Source: Plakobranchus ocellatus (lineage: Eukaryota; Mollusca; Gastropoda; Plakobranchidae). Taken from it: 21,730 nt of DNA. Under the pieces are notes generated by a model, which was given only the letters and a program-made list of their open reading frames with translations, made no database searches and had not been told where the DNA came from. The stretch spans positions 2,858,719 through 2,880,448 of the forward strand of contig BLXT01003724.1 of the NCBI GenBank assembly GCA_019648995.1, read 5' to 3'. A program made the translations under genes and the position numbers. Position 1 is the stretch's first letter; the number at the start of each line of letters is the position of its first letter. This document shows, in pieces, positions 9,201 to 21,730 of the stretch.

Positions 9201-12200
9201 AAATGTGCAGTCTGATTATACTGCAACCTTCTTGCCACCTCATTTACTCCTCCAGTCTGGGTGGGCCAGATAGAGATACGGTTCAGAATCGGATCTAGCA
9301 AGGTGGACCAACACATGGATGGGCCTTACTCAGAGCTTTTTTTTTTTTTTTTTGAGGGCGATCAAAATTAATATTTTCAAACTCTTACTTAAGAATCAGT
9401 TTCCTCAGTTGGTTCTAGTGCAATAAGATACCAAACATAATAGTTAATTCATTTTCAAAAATTTAGTTACTTTTCTCTCCTTCTGTGCAAACTTAGGCAC
9501 AAGTTTACACATGCCTTGACTTAACATTGAAATGGTGGCATCGATTTACTAACTTGATGGCATCTGCCCAAAAGTTGTTTCCAATAGGATCATTGAATCT
9601 AGACCTTTGATCGTTAAGTATGCTTCTATTTAGTACAATTGCAGGCTTATACCACTGCTAGTGAATTAGTGGTATGTCACAAATAACACTTTTTAGAGAA
9701 ATTGCTATGCTTTTGAGTACACTTTTTTCTTCTTTTATAATTCTTGTTAGAAGCTTTTAAATGAGCTTTTTTTTGTGTAGAGCGAATTTGCCCTCTGTAG
9801 TGTTTTTTTTTTTGAGTTTATTGGCTAATCTTAAAATAACTTTGAAAATGAGCTCGTGATGAAATTTGTCAAGATGGAGAAGAATACACTGTAATACAGT
9901 TTCCTCTTTAACCATGCCTTTTTTTAAACTGTCATCTGTTGGCATTATTTTAAGACATATATAGATAGAAATCAGTTCTTCATTAAAATCACATCAAATT
10001 GTCTTAAAGATTCCGATCAAGACTGATATTAGCTCTAAACTAAGAAACTATATGTAGACTAGAAAGAGGAAGCATAATACTTTGGGACCAATTTCAATGA
10101 GTCAGATGATACAATTAACAATTTTAAGGAAGTCATATTTTATATATATTTTTTTTCTCCTTTTTATTTATTAAAAGATCTCAGTATCTCGCTGCAGATT
10201 TTAGGCTATCTCTATGAGATTTGGGCTTTAGAAAAGGTGATAAAACAGCATTGTTTTGACATGTAAACTTATACTTGTGTAGTTCTAGTAGCTAACATTT
10301 TGATTCATTCATAGACTGGTTGCAAGATGAATTGTTTGCTTACTTTACTATGAGCAAAATCAAGCAAGGTCTTCTTATGTTCCGTATCTATGAAAATCCG
10401 GCCATTTTTCCCACAATATATGCAATAAAACTGATGTATAACATTTTGCCCTTGTGTGGTGTCGACTGATATCTTTATGAGTATTATTATTGCAAAGCTT
10501 GAATTGATTGTTATTAAATTTACAGTATGTTTGATTGTAGGAAAATGACACTGAATTTGATCATGTTGAAAATAGTGATATGCTCTCAAACACACATGAT
10601 TGTTGTAGGAATTAGTGGGGAATAAAAAACATAGGCTTCTTTTGTAGATTGCAATGTAGATTTTTCAAACTGAACAAAACATAAGGATATTTCTGAAGCA
10701 AAACCCTTGAAAAAGAATCTACATCAAACCATGCATGTTTTTTCAGTTACTATGTGATAATGAAACTCTTAATTTGAGAATAAAACATCATGAGATAAAC
10801 CGTAAAGAAACTTTGTACATGTCAATTAACCAGACAATTGCAAAAATATAAGCACAAAGGGCATGAAATGAATGGAGGAGACAGAGAAGTAGAAAGCAAA
10901 AAGTGATTTTGGATGCACTGTCGAAATAGAGTAGTGGAGAGACAGTGATGGAGGTATGACCTTTTCAAAGAGTTATTTCATAGGTCGAGATATTTTAGTT
11001 TTTGCCAATGCTCACAAGTAAGGCATTTGAAAATGATGATAAATGATTTGGTTTGATTTCTGCATTTGGATTGTTTGTTGGTACTTAAAACCTCATATGT
11101 GGTAATTGGAATCATCATCTCACATCCTTTAGAAAGAGACAAGTAAAAGTTAACAAAGAAAATAAACAGAAAGACTTTAAATGGTAACGTTCAAAAGAAG
11201 TCACGCCCAGAGAGCAAAAACTAAAATAAAAAAAAATAATTTTTCAAGGAGATAAACAAGAAATGAATTTCAAAGGATAATAATTTAGTATGGTTTTATT
11301 GTTTAATTGGTGAAAAGAAAAATCATTAAATGTAAAGCCATCACCTCAGTTTGGTCCATAAGAAATATTTCTACACAACCATGCTTGAAGCTGAGCATAT
11401 TTCATGCACAACAATTGATGAAAGAACACAAATTTTGACATGCGTCATTGTAATATTCTATTGTAAATCCTGTCTCAGTCTATCTTACCAGACATTTATC
11501 ACATTACATCACTTTAATAACAAATAATACTGAAAGTAAATCAACAAACAATGAATGTCTGTTCAAGGGAATGTACTTAGATAATATTATCGTATTCTGC
11601 CTAGAATTTTGTGTTGAACAAGATTTACTCACTGATTTTTGATAGTTGGGTTTGTTTTTTCTTTTGCTCTTTTTTATGATTATATTCTACAAGAAGGAAA
11701 ACACTAACGCCCACTTTAAATTGAAACACTATATAATAACATTAATTTTGTTTTTAATTTTGAACGGCAGTAAAGAGGCAACAAGGTGATCTTTTAGATT
11801 AGTGGCATCTCTTGGATCTACAGCTGCAAAAAATGTGATGGACAGGGAATCGGAATTCGTATGAAATGTATAAAAACAATAGAAAAGAATGATGTCCAAA
11901 TTTTTTATAGCGTTTATTCTTAAATAATTATCTACCTTCTCATAGATGGTACTCACTTTTAGGAAATAAAAATTAATGATGTTGATGTCACTAGCTTATT
12001 ATTATTAATCTCTTTTTCACTTCTTGAGCTTTTTTTTCTTCAATATTGCTCACAAATACTTAGAAGAATTATTTCTTTGCCTTTACTCCCTTCATTTTTT
12101 ATGCTCTAAGAGCAATCTATGTATGTGTAATCTACCTGCCTCTGTCTCTGAAGTCCATGCCATTCCTGGACTTAAAGACGATGACAGTTTTGCATAAACA

Positions 12201-12258
12201 ACAAAAATCAAGGCAAACTTAAGCATTTACTAAACTAGTGCTATCTGCTTCACTTTTC
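6250..12258. other. Long AT-rich intergenic region between convergent genes
   Basis: About 6 kb without a gene I can support. Simple tracts include 26 T at 7233-7258 and 17 T at 9337-9353. A perfect 8 bp inverted repeat (ATACCACT 9649-9656 with AGTGGTAT 9668-9675) could form a small hairpin. Minus-strand open frames at 6437-6814, 6799-7086, 10305-10595 and 11729-11956 have biased, low-complexity composition and no motif I recognise. The last few hundred bases before 12259 probably include the 3' UTR of the minus-strand gene. Confidence 0.5.
11913..11918 (-). promoter_or_regulatory. Candidate polyadenylation signal of the ANL-like gene
   Basis: TTTATT on the plus strand reads AATAAA on the minus strand, about 340 bases after the TAG stop at 12259-12261. 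It is the nearest canonical hexamer I noticed. Variant signals closer to the stop are possible. Confidence 0.3.
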
Positions 12259-21181
<8,923 letters not shown>

Positions 21182-21730
21182 CTGAATGGGAAAAAAACTG
21201 TTATATCTTTCATTTGCCTTTCAAGAATATATGAAAGGTGCGAGTAACCATCAAAGAAGTTCTGTAGATTCAAAAGGGTGGAGAACCAAAGCTCGCATTT
21301 TATTATCCAAACTTGGCATTTGTAAACTTTATTCATGGAATAGTCAGTGTTAAAAGAAAATAGGGGAAACGTTACTTAAATGTTTTGTCAGATGGCTGCT
21401 ATGGACAGGTTATATAATCGGACTGTTATGGAATCCCCATGTACTGAATTCACAGTCTACCTCCAACGTATTTCATTAAATCTCATTCTCCAAGGCGTGC
21501 AAAACAAACGGTATTTGTTAGAACTATGATTAAGTCCATCCAGTTTATATATAAAAAAAAATACAGTAAATGTAATGCAAAGTGAAGGCTAGGAACCAGT
21601 CCATCCAACCGCACATACTGGTAGGCTATTGTGTCATGAAAGAATTGTCTTATTATATTATATGAGGAAAGATAAATACTCATCACTTTATCATTCATGG
21701 TTCTGGTGTTATCAATGTGCATTTCCAGAT
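21182..21730. other. Intron or upstream flank of the ANL-like gene
   Basis: No further exon of the gene could be recognised here. The open frames (minus 21109-21336 and 21483-21722) are either a shadow of the exon at 20974 or lack any family pattern. The next upstream exon, if any, must end in phase 1 and probably lies beyond the right edge. Confidence 0.5.

Noticed and set aside
9893..9907. Palindrome ACTGTAATACAGT
   Set aside because: A 13 bp palindrome in AT-rich intergenic DNA is expected by chance and has no context.
11729..11956. Possible extra 3' exon on the minus strand (reads AVDPRDATNLKDHLVASLLPF-like peptide after a TTTTTTGCAG)
   Set aside because: It lies after the in-frame TAG of the ANL-like gene, matches no part of that family, and has no donor or supporting neighbour. 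It cannot be excluded as an alternative last exon without transcripts.

Overview
This is an AT-rich, intron-rich piece of animal nuclear DNA. Short exons (about 130-210 bp) with GT-AG introns, many trinucleotide microsatellites, tRNA-derived SINE-like repeats and a decayed DNA transposon point to a marine invertebrate. An echinoderm or related deuterostome is my best guess, but nothing here fixes the species.

Layout. Positions 1-202 hold nearly three copies of a ~75 bp tandem repeat that runs off the left edge. Positions 2179-2588 (+) are the last coding exon of a CAP-Gly microtubule-binding protein resembling CLIP4; its upstream exons lie outside the window. Positions 4021-6249 are a ~2.2 kb DNA element with ~68 bp terminal inverted repeats. 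It contains a set of ~20 bp subterminal motif copies and a broken minus-strand gene of a type I associate with DUF7869 proteins (GQNKN and GHSYMECD motifs visible, several stops and frameshifts). From 6250 to 12258 I see only AT-rich intergenic DNA.

The right half (12259-21181, minus strand) is a single split gene. Ten exons can be read, with every splice phase matching, and they give 570 residues of an adenylate-forming (ANL superfamily) acyl-CoA synthetase-like protein, complete at the C terminus. The fold markers are present, but the ATP P-loop, the TGD motif, the hinge region and the catalytic C-terminal lysine are all altered, so this looks like an intact gene for a pseudoenzyme. Its introns carry two related SINE-like insertions, a duplicated 105 bp repeat and five microsatellite or purine tracts.

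The CLIP4-like gene and the acyl-CoA synthetase-like gene converge tail to tail across ~9.7 kb. I see no functional link between them. The best candidates for something undescribed are the degenerate ANL protein and the transposon-like element around the DUF7869-type pseudogene.
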